64,000 bases of DNA from Clostridioides sp. ES-S-0054-01 (GCA_021561035.1 CP067346.1:1023001-1087000), one strand, 5' to 3'. Positions 46,270 through 55,904 are shown, counted from the stretch's first letter. A program made the numbers and translations. The notes: generated by a model not told the origin, from the letters alone.

Positions 46270-47028
46270 ATGGAATTTACACAAGTTATTTTGATAACTC
46301 TAATTGCATTCTTTGCATATATGCATTGTTTTGTAGGTTCTACAATGCATAATAGACCTATAGTTGTTGCACCACTTGTTGGTTTAGCACTAGGTAATTT
46401 ATACACAGGTATAGTAATAGGTTCAACATTAGAATTAGTGTTTATGGGTGCATTTCCTGTTGGAGCAAGTAATCCTCCTGATTTTGTATCTGGTTCTATT
46501 ATTGCAACAGCATTTGTAATATTAACTGGTCAAGATGTATCAGCAGCAGTTGTCCTTGCAGTTCCTATAGCAACTCTAGTATTGCTTATAGATAACTTCT
46601 TAATGACAGTAGTACTTACATGGGGGGCTCATCTTGCTGACCGTTATGCAGAAGAAGGGAATATTGAAGGTGTAGAGCGTGTGCAATTATTATTTGGTAT
46701 AGGAAATAAATTAATATTAGCAATAATAGTAGGTATAGGATTTTCATTAGGTGTTCCAGTAATAGAAAAAATACTTTCATTTATACCATCATATGTAACT
46801 CATGGAATGGATGTTGCAGCAGGTGTGATACCAGCAATAGGTTTTGCTATGCTAGCTAGAATGATGCTTAATAAGAAAACAGTAGCATTTTTATTATTAG
46901 GATTTATATTGGTTGCTTATCTAAATATAACAGTAACAGGAGTTGCATTATTTGGATTAGCAATAGCTTTAATATATGTTAACTTTGTAGGAGAGAAGGA
47001 GGTAGTAGTAGATGACAACGAATTCTAA
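46270..47028 (+). CDS. PTS mannose/sorbose-family IIC permease
   Basis: A 252-residue membrane protein of the EII-Sor family. ATG 46270 lies after TTAGGGGGATGA; an ATG at 46264 abuts that site. It has about seven helices; GSTMHNRPIVVAPLVGLALGN and the loop GAFPVGASNPPDFVSGSIIAT are family hallmarks. It forms the sugar channel with IID. Its 3' end overlaps the IID gene by 17 bases. Confidence 0.92.
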   Translation: MEFTQVILITLIAFFAYMHCFVGSTMHNRPIVVAPLVGLALGNLYTGIVIGSTLELVFMGAFPVGASNPPDFVSGSIIATAFVILTGQDVSAAVVLAVPIATLVLLIDNFLMTVVLTWGAHLADRYAEEGNIEGVERVQLLFGIGNKLILAIIVGIGFSLGVPVIEKILSFIPSYVTHGMDVAAGVIPAIGFAMLARMMLNKKTVAFLLLGFILVAYLNITVTGVALFGLAIALIYVNFVGEKEVVVDDNEF

Positions 47029-47854
47029 GAAGTTAGAGACAATTTCACCAGACAGTAAAATAACTAGGAAAGACTTTTGGAAATGTTTTAGAAGGTCATT
47101 GACATTAGATTCATCTTGGAACTATGAACGTATGCAAAATATAGCATATGCATATATGATGGCACCAATAATCCGTAGATTGTATAAAGATGATAAAGAA
47201 AAAAAATCTAAGGCTTTAAAAAGACATCTAGAATTTATGTCAGTTACTCCCCATATAAGTACTCTTTTGGTAGGTATATCTGGAGCTATGGAAGAAGAGA
47301 ATTCAAAGAATAAAGAATTTGATGCAAACAGTATAAATGCTGTTAAATCGAGCTTAATGGGGCCAGTTTCTGGAATAGGAGATTCGTTTTTCTGGGGAAC
47401 ATTAAAGCTTATAGCAGCTGGGGTTGGTATAGCTTTAGCTTCTCAGGGTAATATAATGGGACCGATTTTATTTCTTTTAATAATAAATGTTCCTCATTTT
47501 ATTATTCGTTATATATGTCTAGATAAAGGATTTAAATATGGAACTCAATTCTTTAAAGATGTGAGTGGTTCAAATGTAGTTTCAAAAGTTATGGAAGCAG
47601 CCTCAATGCTAGGTCTTATGGTAATTGGAGGAATGACTGCATCTAATGTAATGTTAAAACTTAGTGTTAATGTAGGTCGTGGAGAATGGGCAGAGCCTAT
47701 TCAAACTTACCTAGACCAAATAATGCCATGTATGCTTCCAGCTATGATATTCGGTATTATGTATTGGCTATTAGGAAAAAAGGTAAAGACAACTACAATA
47801 CTAATTTCAGTTATGATTATTTGTATAGTATTAGCTGCTATTGGAGTAGTATAA
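47012..47854 (+). CDS. PTS mannose-family IID component
   Basis: A 280-residue EIID protein. ITRKDFWKCFRRSLTLDSSWNYERMQNIAYAYMM is the typical N-terminus, then LMGPVSGIGDSFFWGTLK, and C-terminal membrane helices. ATG 47012 follows GAAGGAGGTAGTAGTA inside the end of the IIC gene. With IIC it makes the membrane complex. It is the last gene of the operon; a terminator follows. Confidence 0.93.
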   Translation: MTTNSKKLETISPDSKITRKDFWKCFRRSLTLDSSWNYERMQNIAYAYMMAPIIRRLYKDDKEKKSKALKRHLEFMSVTPHISTLLVGISGAMEEENSKNKEFDANSINAVKSSLMGPVSGIGDSFFWGTLKLIAAGVGIALASQGNIMGPILFLLIINVPHFIIRYICLDKGFKYGTQFFKDVSGSNVVSKVMEAASMLGLMVIGGMTASNVMLKLSVNVGRGEWAEPIQTYLDQIMPCMLPAMIFGIMYWLLGKKVKTTTILISVMIICIVLAAIGVV

Positions 47855-47860
47855 ATAAAA

Positions 47861-47893
47861 AAATCCCAAGTTCATTTGAACGAGGGATTTTTT
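47861..47893 (+). terminator. Terminator of the PTS operon
   Basis: AAATCCCAAGTTC pairs with GAACGAGGGATTT (one internal mismatch) around ATTT, followed by TTTT. Confidence 0.88.
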
Positions 47894-48012
47894 AACTAAA
47901 CTAAATAAAAAAGAAAGATGCCTCATAATAATTTATAAGTATTTATGTGACAGTTCTAATTATATTATTAATTAGTCATAAACCTAAAATTGAGCGTTAT
48001 TTATTAAAATTA

Positions 48013-48918
48013 TTATATTATAATTTCGAAATACTCACATAATCTGTTTAGAAATTTATCTTCTAGTGGGGAAAAAGTTTTCTTTTTAGAGTAAATAAAG
48101 AAAAATTTTCTAGTAAAATCAACATCTTTTATTTTATAGCATTTTATTTTGCCTGAATTGAGATAATCAATAGCTGAAATGTACGATATAAAGGATACGC
48201 CAAGACCTAATCTGACCATTTCTTTAATAGCTTCATTTGATTCTACATGAGCTATTACATTTAATTTATTTACTGGAAAGTTATTTTTATTAAGTGTGCT
48301 TAGTATTAAGTTTCTTGTACCCGACCCTTCTTTTCTCATAATAAAATTTAGATAAGCCAATTCTCCTATATCGATGTAATTATTTTTATTATCAATTTTA
48401 AAATCTGAAGGAGTGATAAGAACAAGTTCATCATCTAATAAGTCTAGGTACTCTATTTGAGGATTATTGATTTTAGAACCAACTAATCCAAAGCTTATTC
48501 GTTCATTTAAAATTTCTGATATAGCATATTGAGAATCATAATGGCTTATAGAAAATTTTACATCTGGGTAACTCATAGAAAAACTCTTCATAAAATCAGG
48601 TAAAATGTAAGTTTCAGGTATAGAACTACATGCTATATCTATAATACCTTCTATTTTTCCTGAATATTCTTTTATATCATAAATTGCACGTTTGCAGTTG
48701 TTTAATATGTATATAGCATGTTCATAAAGAATTTCACCAGATTTTGTGAGTGTAATAACTTTGTTGTTTCTATTTATAAGTACAGTTTCTAATTCTCTTT
48801 CTAAGTTTTGTATGTGTGCACTTACAGTAGGTTGAGTTAAAAAAAGTTCTCTTGCGGCTTTTGAAAAACTCTGATGTTTTGCAACAGCAACAAATACTTC
48901 AAGTTGTTTAAAATCCAT
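48013..48918 (-). CDS. LysR-family transcriptional regulator
   Basis: A 301-residue LysR protein. The N-terminal helix-turn-helix is FSKAARELFLTQPTVSAHIQ, and the effector domain starts near residue 90 (IIDIACSSIPETYILP). The minus-strand ATG follows AAGGAGGATTAAGTA. It resembles clostridial LysR regulators that are sometimes annotated as linked to selenium or molybdenum metabolism; moeA and mobB lie about 2 kb away, but the link is only suggestive. It converges on the PTS operon terminator. Confidence 0.88.
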   Translation of the reverse strand: MDFKQLEVFVAVAKHQSFSKAARELFLTQPTVSAHIQNLERELETVLINRNNKVITLTKSGEILYEHAIYILNNCKRAIYDIKEYSGKIEGIIDIACSSIPETYILPDFMKSFSMSYPDVKFSISHYDSQYAISEILNERISFGLVGSKINNPQIEYLDLLDDELVLITPSDFKIDNKNNYIDIGELAYLNFIMRKEGSGTRNLILSTLNKNNFPVNKLNVIAHVESNEAIKEMVRLGLGVSFISYISAIDYLNSGKIKCYKIKDVDFTRKFFFIYSKKKTFSPLEDKFLNRLCEYFEIII

Positions 48919-49023
48919 TACTTAATCCTCCTTAAATTATCTAAAACTATTATAACATATTTGATAAATTAATAGGTAAAGGTGATTTTTAAAATAGAAA
49001 ACCTTTAAATATTCATGGAGTTT

Positions 49024-49105
49024 TTGATTGTTTAGGAATAATTTGGTATAATGTTATAAGGATACTTACAATAAAAATATCACAAATTGAATTTTCAAAA
49101 TTCAA
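49024..49105 (+). promoter_or_regulatory. Sigma-A promoter and palindrome before the lipoprotein gene
   Basis: TTGATT (49024-49029), 17 bases and TATAAT (49047-49052) form a good promoter, implying a leader of about 220 bases. TTGAATTTTCAAAATTCAA (49087-49105) is a perfect palindrome around one C and lies just inside the transcript. The rest of the 48919-49280 gap is AT-rich with no gene seen. Confidence 0.65.
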
Positions 49106-49280
49106 CTTTAAAATATGTTTTATTACAGAAAAATTACAAATAGCTTCTTAATCTTATTAAATTCAAATAAATATTATATAATTATTTTATAAAATAATAA
49201 ATATAATTATTGAAAAAAAAGATAATCATACAGTGAGATATAGATAAATATTATAAAATTTAAGAAAGGAGGATTGATTT

Positions 49281-50015
49281 ATGAAGTTAAAAAGGTCATT
49301 AGTTTGTGTAACCATTTTAGGTATTATACTTGTTGGATGTCATAAAGAAAATGCTAAAGAGAAAACTCAAGTAGCAAGTAAAGCAACACAGCAAAAAACT
49401 ATGACAAAAGTTCAAAATGATGTTAATGAAATTATGAATAAAGATTATAAGTATATTATAAAGAATATGGGTATTCCCTATAATACATTTTATTATATAA
49501 AACCTAAAGTTTTAAAAGAATCAAATACAATGCAGGATATAAACACATCAAGTTATATGACATTAGTCTATCCCAAATATACTGGAAATAATGAACTAGA
49601 TGGAAGTGCTTTATATATTGATATTAATGAAAATAAAGTTGTCAATGTTGAAACTAATTCTTTCTCATTACAGAGCATAATAGCCATTGATACTGAATCT
49701 AGTATTACGATTGAAAAAAGTGACCATGAAAAATCGGCTGTATCACTAGAAAACTTTAGACGTATTGACTTAGGAGAGTATGTTGGAGTTGAAGAGTCTA
49801 GAATAAATGAAATTGTAGGAGATGCGAAGTATGATTTAACAGCATATAATCATAAAGGTAGTAAAGTAGTTAGAAGCTATAGGTTGAAAGAAGATAATAA
49901 AATTTTAAAAAAAGAGGTACTTACAATAAGTATTGTGGATAACAAAATAAAATCTATAAAAACTATTGAAAGTGATAAAATTGTGAAAATAATAAAAGGA
50001 ACTTTATTAGAATAA
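49281..50015 (+). CDS. Predicted lipoprotein, function unknown
   Basis: A 244-residue exported lipoprotein: the signal MKLKRSLVCVTILGIILVGC ends in the lipobox LVGC with Cys20 as the lipid site. A lysine/glutamine-rich linker follows, then two similar halves of a soluble domain (YVGVEESRINEIVGDAKYDL in the second) that recall SmpA/BLIP-like small domains, though the family is not certain. ATG 49281 follows AAAGGAGGATTGATTT. It has its own promoter and terminator, so it is monocistronic. Confidence 0.75.
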   Translation: MKLKRSLVCVTILGIILVGCHKENAKEKTQVASKATQQKTMTKVQNDVNEIMNKDYKYIIKNMGIPYNTFYYIKPKVLKESNTMQDINTSSYMTLVYPKYTGNNELDGSALYIDINENKVVNVETNSFSLQSIIAIDTESSITIEKSDHEKSAVSLENFRRIDLGEYVGVEESRINEIVGDAKYDLTAYNHKGSKVVRSYRLKEDNKILKKEVLTISIVDNKIKSIKTIESDKIVKIIKGTLLE

Positions 50016-50036
50016 AATATTCTAAGGCATACGATG

Positions 50037-50084
50037 CTGTTTCAAGATAGAAGGAAATTTCTAGCTGGGAACAGTTTTTTTATT
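50037..50084 (+). terminator. Terminator after the lipoprotein gene
   Basis: CTGTTTCAAGATAGAA pairs imperfectly with TTTCTAGCTGGGAACAG around GGAAA, followed by TTTTTTTATT. Confidence 0.75.
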
Positions 50085-50225
50085 AGACTTATAAAATTTA
50101 AACTGCACTTATAGATAACTATTAGTTATAATTAAATATAAGATAAAATTATTTCCAACTTTTATAATCTATAATATATTACATAGAAATATCTTAAATA
50201 AAAAATATATTGGGGAGTATTTAAA

Positions 50226-51407
50226 ATGATAGAATTAGAAGATGCCATAAAAATTATTGAAAAAAATGTTTTACCAATAAACAGGGTCAAAAGAGTAAAT
50301 CTAATAGATGCAGTAAATAAAGTAGTTGCAGAAGATATATATTCAACAATTGATAGTCCTCCATTTGATGGGTCACCATATGATGGTTATGCATATAATG
50401 CAAATTCTGAAAATAGAAATTTAAAGGTTATAGGGGCTTTGTATGCAGGAGAAGTGTTTGACAGTGTATTAAATAAAAATGAAGCATTGAAGATAATGAC
50501 TGGTGGAAAGATACCAAAGGGTGCAAACTGTGTAATAAAAAAAGAAGATGTAACGGTTATAGGTGATATGATAACTTTAAATGTAAAATTAAAGGAATAC
50601 GATAATTACATATTTAAGGGTGAGGATATAAAAAAGGGACAATTGATTATTAATAAAAATCAGAATATAGGATATGATGGTATTGGGATATTAGCAAGTC
50701 TTGGAATATCCAAAGTAACTGTTTATGATGATTTAAAAGTTGGAATTTTGAATACAGGAACAGAGCTACAAGATATAAATGAGATTTTAGAGAATGGTAA
50801 GATATACGATAGCAATAGATATACCTTATATTCAAGACTATTAAAACTTGGGATACAAGCAGATACAATATGCAATTGTTCTGATGATATATTGGAGTTA
50901 GAAAAAAAGGTAAGGGATATGTTACAGAATGTAGATTTCTTAATTACCACAGGTGGTGTTTCTGTTGGAGATAAAGATTTAATTCCAGATGTATTCAAAA
51001 AAATAGGGGCAACAGAATTATTTTGGAAGATAAACATTAAACCTGGTGGTGCTTGTTATGTAGCTACATTGGGAGAAAAACTATTGTTTGGTCTTTCTGG
51101 CAATCCACATGCAGCAATCGTGGTATTTGATAATGTGGTAGTTCCTGTTATTGAGTATTTGACACATAAAAAAGGAATTCATTGTATAAAAGCTATATTT
51201 AGAGGAGAATTTAATAAACTTTCAAATAAAGATAGATTTGTAAGTGGAAAACTATATACAAGTGAAGGTAAATTGTATGTAGAGCTAAATGATAAGAAAG
51301 ATGCCAAAGCGAGATTATCTGCAACTCTAAGAAGTAATTGTATGATTAAGATTAAAAAGAATGAAACAATAAAAGAAAATCAATTGGTAGATGTTGTTAT
51401 TAGATAG
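50226..51407 (+). CDS. moeA: Molybdopterin molybdenumtransferase MoeA
   Basis: A 393-residue MoeA/gephyrin-E-domain protein that inserts molybdate (or tungstate) into adenylated molybdopterin. Markers are FDGSPYDGYAYNA, MTGGKIPKGANCVIKKED, LNTGTELQD, the MPT-binding loop TTGGVSVGDKDLIPDVFKKIG and LFGLSGNPHAAIVVF. ATG 50226 follows TTGGGGAGTATTTAAA. The mobB gene starts just after it, so the two are one unit for molybdenum cofactor assembly. Confidence 0.93.
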   Translation: MIELEDAIKIIEKNVLPINRVKRVNLIDAVNKVVAEDIYSTIDSPPFDGSPYDGYAYNANSENRNLKVIGALYAGEVFDSVLNKNEALKIMTGGKIPKGANCVIKKEDVTVIGDMITLNVKLKEYDNYIFKGEDIKKGQLIINKNQNIGYDGIGILASLGISKVTVYDDLKVGILNTGTELQDINEILENGKIYDSNRYTLYSRLLKLGIQADTICNCSDDILELEKKVRDMLQNVDFLITTGGVSVGDKDLIPDVFKKIGATELFWKINIKPGGACYVATLGEKLLFGLSGNPHAAIVVFDNVVVPVIEYLTHKKGIHCIKAIFRGEFNKLSNKDRFVSGKLYTSEGKLYVELNDKKDAKARLSATLRSNCMIKIKKNETIKENQLVDVVIR

Positions 51408-51429
51408 TTTTATGAAAGGACACAATTTT

Positions 51430-51963
51430 ATGTATAATATATTGTCAGTTGTCTCCTATTCAGGAGTAGGTAAAACTACGTTGATTGAAGGCATAATAAA
51501 AGAATTAAATAAAAAAGGGTATCGTGTTGGAGTTATTAAACATACATGTCACGATTTCGATATGGATGAGGAAGGAAAAGATACTTACAAACATAGAAAA
51601 TCTGGGGCAAGAAAAGTCTGTATAATATCAGATAAACGAGTAGCATATATTGAAGAACTAAAAGATAAGAATCCATTATATAAAATGATTAAATTATATG
51701 AAGATATGGACTTAATTATCGTAGAAGGATATAAAAACTATAGGTTTAAAAGATTGGAAGTAACTAGAAAAGATAAATATGAGGATATTTTATCTAATAA
51801 GTCTGATTTAATAGGTATTGTCAGTGATATAGAATATAACTTGAATATTGAACAGTTTGATTTAAATGACTATAAAAATATATCAAAGTACATAGAGTCT
51901 TGTATAAAAAATGATATTTTAAGTGTAAGTAATGTTGAAATAAGGAACATACTAAAAGAATAA
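51430..51963 (+). CDS. mobB: Molybdopterin-guanine dinucleotide biosynthesis protein MobB
   Basis: A 177-residue P-loop GTPase. Walker A is SYSGVGKTTL and later motifs are GVIKHTCHDFDMDEEGKDT, HRKSGARKVCIISD and LIIVEGYKNYRFKRLEV. ATG 51430 is chosen after AAAGGACACAATTTT; earlier in-frame starts at 51391 and 51412 overlap moeA or lack a site. MobB assists MobA in making the dinucleotide form of the cofactor. No mobA is present in this window. Confidence 0.9.
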   Translation: MYNILSVVSYSGVGKTTLIEGIIKELNKKGYRVGVIKHTCHDFDMDEEGKDTYKHRKSGARKVCIISDKRVAYIEELKDKNPLYKMIKLYEDMDLIIVEGYKNYRFKRLEVTRKDKYEDILSNKSDLIGIVSDIEYNLNIEQFDLNDYKNISKYIESCIKNDILSVSNVEIRNILKE

Positions 51964-52081
51964 TTTTAAGATGTTCTTTTTATATAAAATGATATAATTA
52001 TTTATATAAATAAAGATATGAGAAATTCATCAGTTGTATTTTGAATTATAAAATGTTGAAGAAATTGTAGGAGGACAAGAT

Positions 52082-52357
52082 ATGAAAAAAATATTGGTAG
52101 CATGTGGAGCAGGAATCGCAACATCAACAATAGTTTGTGACAGAGTAGAAAGATTGGTTAAAGAAAATAATATACAAGCAGAAGTTGTACAATGTAAAGT
52201 CGCTGAATGTGTAACAAAACAAGAAGGTGCTGATTTAATAGTATCCACTACTATACTACCGACAACTTATGATATACCTTCAATAAAGGCAACAGGATAT
52301 ATAACAGGTATAAATACGACAGCATTAGATAAAAAGATATTGAATGCATTGAAATAG
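52082..52357 (+). CDS. Orphan PTS galactitol-type IIB protein
   Basis: A 91-residue IIB protein with the phosphocysteine loop KILVACGAGIATSTIVCD (Cys8), typical of the lactose/galactitol class. ATG 52082 follows TAGGAGGACAAGA. No IIA or IIC gene adjoins, so it is an orphan: a remnant of a lost operon, a partner for distant subunits, or a regulator. A terminator follows. Confidence 0.85.
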   Translation: MKKILVACGAGIATSTIVCDRVERLVKENNIQAEVVQCKVAECVTKQEGADLIVSTTILPTTYDIPSIKATGYITGINTTALDKKILNALK

Positions 52358-52392
52358 TTTTGTATTTATTAAAAGAATTTAGTATTAAATAT

Positions 52393-52442
52393 AGAGTTGT
52401 ATCTTTATAAAATTTTATTTATATAGATATAACTCTTTTTAT
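52393..52442 (+). terminator. Terminator after the orphan IIB gene
   Basis: AGAGTTGTATCT (52393-52404) pairs with AGATATAACTCT (52425-52436), one G-T or mismatch, followed by TTTTTATG. Confidence 0.82.
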
Positions 52443-52598
52443 GTTGTTTCAAGCACACAACCATATTATATAAATCTTCAATTTTATGAAAAATATTGTT
52501 TTAATTTATAAGTTTATAAAAGATTTAAAGTTATTGTTATGTTATACTAATTTATGGGTATTTTTTAGAAGTACTAATAAAGGAGGGGTTTAACATTT

Positions 52599-54299
52599 AT
52601 GATAAAACAATTTGTCAAATATTATAAGCCATATAAGAAAATTTTTACACTAGACCTTATAGCAGCTTTTTTATTTTCCTTATGTGATTTAGTTTATCCT
52701 ATGATAACTAGAAATATAATGGATGACGTTGTTCCAAATAAAAACTTAAGAATGTTAGTAGTTTTTGCAGTAGCACTTATACTTATATTTATAGCAAAAG
52801 CAGGGCTTAACTATTTTATGCAGTATTGGGGACATGTTATTGGTGTGGATATGCAAGCCGATATGAGAAATGAAGTATTTACACACTTACAAAGACTTCC
52901 AAATACGTATTTTGATAATAACAAATCTGGAGTAACTATGTCTAGAATAGTAAATGACTTAATGGATATAACAGAACTTGCACATCATGGACCTGAAGAT
53001 TTATTTATTTCTATAGTAATGTTGCTTGGTTCATTCTTTATACTTATAGATATAAATATTCCTCTTACCCTTATAATATTTGCTATATTACCATTTATAA
53101 TTTGGTTTGCAATAGCTAAAAAAGATAAGATGAATATAGCTTTTATGAAAAGTAGGGTTACTATAGGTGATGTAAATGCTACTTTAGAAAATAGTATAGC
53201 AGGTATGAAGGTAACTAAGTCTTTTTGTACTGAGAAAGAAGAATTAAATAAGTTTGTAAGAAGCAATAAATTATTTAGAAGAGCAAGACAAGATTCTTAT
53301 AAAGTAATGGCAGAATACTATTCTGGTATGAATTTATACATGGACACCTTAGAGTGGGTAGCTGTCATAGCTGGTGGTTACTTTACCTATATAGGAAAAA
53401 TTACTTTGGGTGATTTTGCTGCTTATATACTATATGTAAAAATGTTTATACAACCTATGAAAAAATTAATAAACTTTACAGAACAATATCAAAATGGTAT
53501 GACAGGTTTTAAAAGATTTATAGAGATAATGGAACAAGACCATCAAAAAGAAGCTAAAAATCCTATTGAACTTGAAAATGTAAAAGGTGATATTGAGATA
53601 GAAAATATATCTTTCACATATGAAGATAAGACTCAAGTTTTAGATAATTTGAGTTTATCTATAAAAGCTGGTAAGACTATAGCATTAGTTGGACCTTCTG
53701 GAGGAGGAAAGACTACATTATGTAACCTATTGCCAAGATTTTATGAATTTGATAAGGGTGATATAAAAATTGATGGAAAGAGTATAAGAGATGTCAGTTT
53801 AAAATCATTGAGAAAAAATATAGGTATAGTTCAACAGGATGTGTTTTTATTTACAGGAACTATAAGAGATAATATTCTTTGTGGAAACCCTAATGCTACA
53901 GATGAAGAAATGATAGCTGCTGCTAAAAAAGCTAGGATACATGACTTTGTAGAGACTTTGCCAGATGGATATGATACTTATATAGGAGAAAGAGGAGTAA
54001 AATTATCGGGTGGACAAAAACAAAGAATTTCAATTTCAAGAATCTTTTTAAAGAATCCTCCAATAATAATATTGGATGAGGCTACATCTGCTTTGGACAA
54101 TGTAACAGAAAGAGAAATTCAAGAGTCTTTAGAAGAATTAAGTAAAGATAGAACAAATTTAGTTGTTGCACATAGATTGACTACTATAAAAAATGCTGAC
54201 GAAATCATAGTGTTGACGGATAAAGGAATTGAAGAAAGAGGCACTCATGAAGAGTTGGTAAATAAAAATGGAGTATATAGTAGGTTACACAATAACTAG
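52599..54299 (+). CDS. ABC exporter, MsbA/multidrug half-transporter type
   Basis: A 566-residue fusion of six transmembrane helices (about residues 1-310) and an ATPase. Walker A is GPSGGGKTTL, Q-loop GIVQQDVFLF, signature LSGGQKQRISISR, Walker B IIILDEATSALD and H-loop VAHRLTTIKNAD. ATG 52599 follows AAAGGAGGGGTTTAACATTT. It would act as a homodimer or with an unlinked partner. The substrate is unknown; the neighbours give no hint. A long hairpin terminator follows. Confidence 0.92.
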   Translation: MIKQFVKYYKPYKKIFTLDLIAAFLFSLCDLVYPMITRNIMDDVVPNKNLRMLVVFAVALILIFIAKAGLNYFMQYWGHVIGVDMQADMRNEVFTHLQRLPNTYFDNNKSGVTMSRIVNDLMDITELAHHGPEDLFISIVMLLGSFFILIDINIPLTLIIFAILPFIIWFAIAKKDKMNIAFMKSRVTIGDVNATLENSIAGMKVTKSFCTEKEELNKFVRSNKLFRRARQDSYKVMAEYYSGMNLYMDTLEWVAVIAGGYFTYIGKITLGDFAAYILYVKMFIQPMKKLINFTEQYQNGMTGFKRFIEIMEQDHQKEAKNPIELENVKGDIEIENISFTYEDKTQVLDNLSLSIKAGKTIALVGPSGGGKTTLCNLLPRFYEFDKGDIKIDGKSIRDVSLKSLRKNIGIVQQDVFLFTGTIRDNILCGNPNATDEEMIAAAKKARIHDFVETLPDGYDTYIGERGVKLSGGQKQRISISRIFLKNPPIIILDEATSALDNVTEREIQESLEELSKDRTNLVVAHRLTTIKNADEIIVLTDKGIEERGTHEELVNKNGVYSRLHNN

Positions 54300-54342
54300 T
54301 ATATAAATTTTACACTATAGCTAATATACCTATTAAATTTAC

Positions 54343-54427
54343 AAACATAGAATATGTTAAGATTCATAAAGCCAATTCATTTTATAGAGGTGTTTTATGA
54401 ATAAAATGTATTCTATGTTTTATTTTT
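54343..54427 (+). terminator. Long-stem terminator after the ABC exporter
   Basis: AAACATAGAATA (54343-54354) pairs perfectly with TATTCTATGTTT (54409-54420), with an inner TTCATAAA/TTTTATGAA stem, followed by TATTTTTT. Confidence 0.82.
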
Positions 54428-54542
54428 TGCAAATTACATTTAATTCTTTATATAAGGATAGAGTTAAATAGCCAATGATTAGGATAACGTTTTTATAAAA
54501 AGAATAATTTAGAAAACTAACTTTAATTTATCGAATTTATGA

Positions 54543-54598
54543 AATTTTGTGAAAAAAATCGAATTTTGACTTGAAATGTTTTTCAAAAGTAGTAAAAT
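54543..54598 (+). promoter_or_regulatory. Promoter and CodY-like box before the transporter/amidohydrolase genes
   Basis: TTGAAA (54571-54576), 16 bases and TAAAAT (54593-54598) form a plausible promoter. AATTTTGTGAAAAAA at 54543-54557 matches 12 of 15 bases of the CodY box AATTTTCWGAAAATT and lies just upstream. Regulation by CodY would fit an amino-acid or peptide salvage role. The rest of the 54300-54656 gap is the preceding terminator and AT-rich sequence. Confidence 0.5.
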
Positions 54599-54656
54599 AA
54601 TGGATAACTATACATACATTTTATAAAAATATATTTATTATGAGGGGGGATTTTGT

Positions 54657-55844
54657 ATGGAGGCAATAACAGCTTTTTGTTTAGTTTTAGTATCACTGAC
54701 GATAGGAGACGTAGTTTCAGCAAAAACTAAAGCTTTTGTTCCATCAGTTTTTGTATCAGCAATTATATTTATAGTAGGATTTTGGACTTTTTTCCCAGAA
54801 AATATTGTAGATTTAGCCGCTTTAGGAACACCATTAGCTCAGTTGGGAATGCTTTTATTAATAACACATATGGGAACTATGATGAGTATTAAAGAATTAG
54901 CAGGTCAATGGAAAACAATTGTAATAGCTCTAGCAGGAATCGCAGGAGTATGTATAGGAGCTTTAGCATTAGGTACATTAGTATTTGGATGGGATACAGC
55001 AGTAATAGCTACACCACCTCTTACTGGAGGGCTAGTTGCATCTATAATGATGGCAGATGCAGCTACAGCAAAAGGTCTTGCAAGTTTGGCAGTACTTGCA
55101 ATTTTAATGTATGTTGCACAAGGATTTGCAGGCTATCCTATTACAGCATTAATGCTTAAAAAAGAAGGAAAAAGACTTTTATCAGATTTTAGAAGTGGAA
55201 AAGTAACAGCAAATAAGGTTGAAGAAAAAGTTGAGGATTTACCTGAACAAAAAAGTAGATTTAAGATAATTCCAGACTTACCTGAAAAGTATGATACAAC
55301 ATATATGATAATACTTAGATTAGGATTTGTAGCATGGTTAGCAGTACAATTTACAAATCTTACAAATGAAGTCGTATCAAGATATGTTATATGTTTAATA
55401 TTTGGTGTAATAGCATCAGAACTTGGAATAGTTGATAGAAAACCGCTTAATAAGTCTGGTTCATTTGGATGGTTAATGACATCATTGATGGCTTTTATAT
55501 TTGCAGGGTTAGCAAAAGCTACACCAACAATGCTTGCTGAAATGGCAGTTCCTCTTGTAGGAATCATAATATTTGGTGTAATAGGTATGGGAATTTTCTC
55601 TATTATAGCAGGAAAGCTTTTAGGTGAAAGTAAAGAAATGGCTTTTTCAGTTTCACTTACAGCACTTTATGGTTTCCCACCAAACTATATATTAACTGAA
55701 GAAGCAGTAAAGGCTCTGGCTGAAACACCAGAAGAAAAAGAATTTTTAATGGATAAAATGCTTCCAAAGATGCTTGTTGGAGGATTTACTACAGTTACAA
55801 TAGCATCTGTAGTAATAGCAGGTATCTTTGTAAATCTAATATAG
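54657..55844 (+). CDS. Multi-helix transporter, GltS-like, substrate unknown
   Basis: A 395-residue protein with about ten helices arranged as two similar halves around a charged loop (residues about 170-215, SDFRSGKVTANKVEEKVEDL). ATPPLTGGLVASIMMAD in the first half resembles the re-entrant loops of sodium/solute symporters such as GltS; I am not sure of the family. ATG 54657 follows GAGGGGGGATTTTGT. It lies 60 bp before an M20 amidohydrolase gene; the pair could take up and then hydrolyse an acylated amino acid. Confidence 0.65.
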   Translation: MEAITAFCLVLVSLTIGDVVSAKTKAFVPSVFVSAIIFIVGFWTFFPENIVDLAALGTPLAQLGMLLLITHMGTMMSIKELAGQWKTIVIALAGIAGVCIGALALGTLVFGWDTAVIATPPLTGGLVASIMMADAATAKGLASLAVLAILMYVAQGFAGYPITALMLKKEGKRLLSDFRSGKVTANKVEEKVEDLPEQKSRFKIIPDLPEKYDTTYMIILRLGFVAWLAVQFTNLTNEVVSRYVICLIFGVIASELGIVDRKPLNKSGSFGWLMTSLMAFIFAGLAKATPTMLAEMAVPLVGIIIFGVIGMGIFSIIAGKLLGESKEMAFSVSLTALYGFPPNYILTEEAVKALAETPEEKEFLMDKMLPKMLVGGFTTVTIASVVIAGIFVNLI

Positions 55845-55904
55845 TATTTAAATGATAAAAAGTATTTTAAATAAGAAGAATATGAACTACTTGGAGGTCT
55901 GGGA

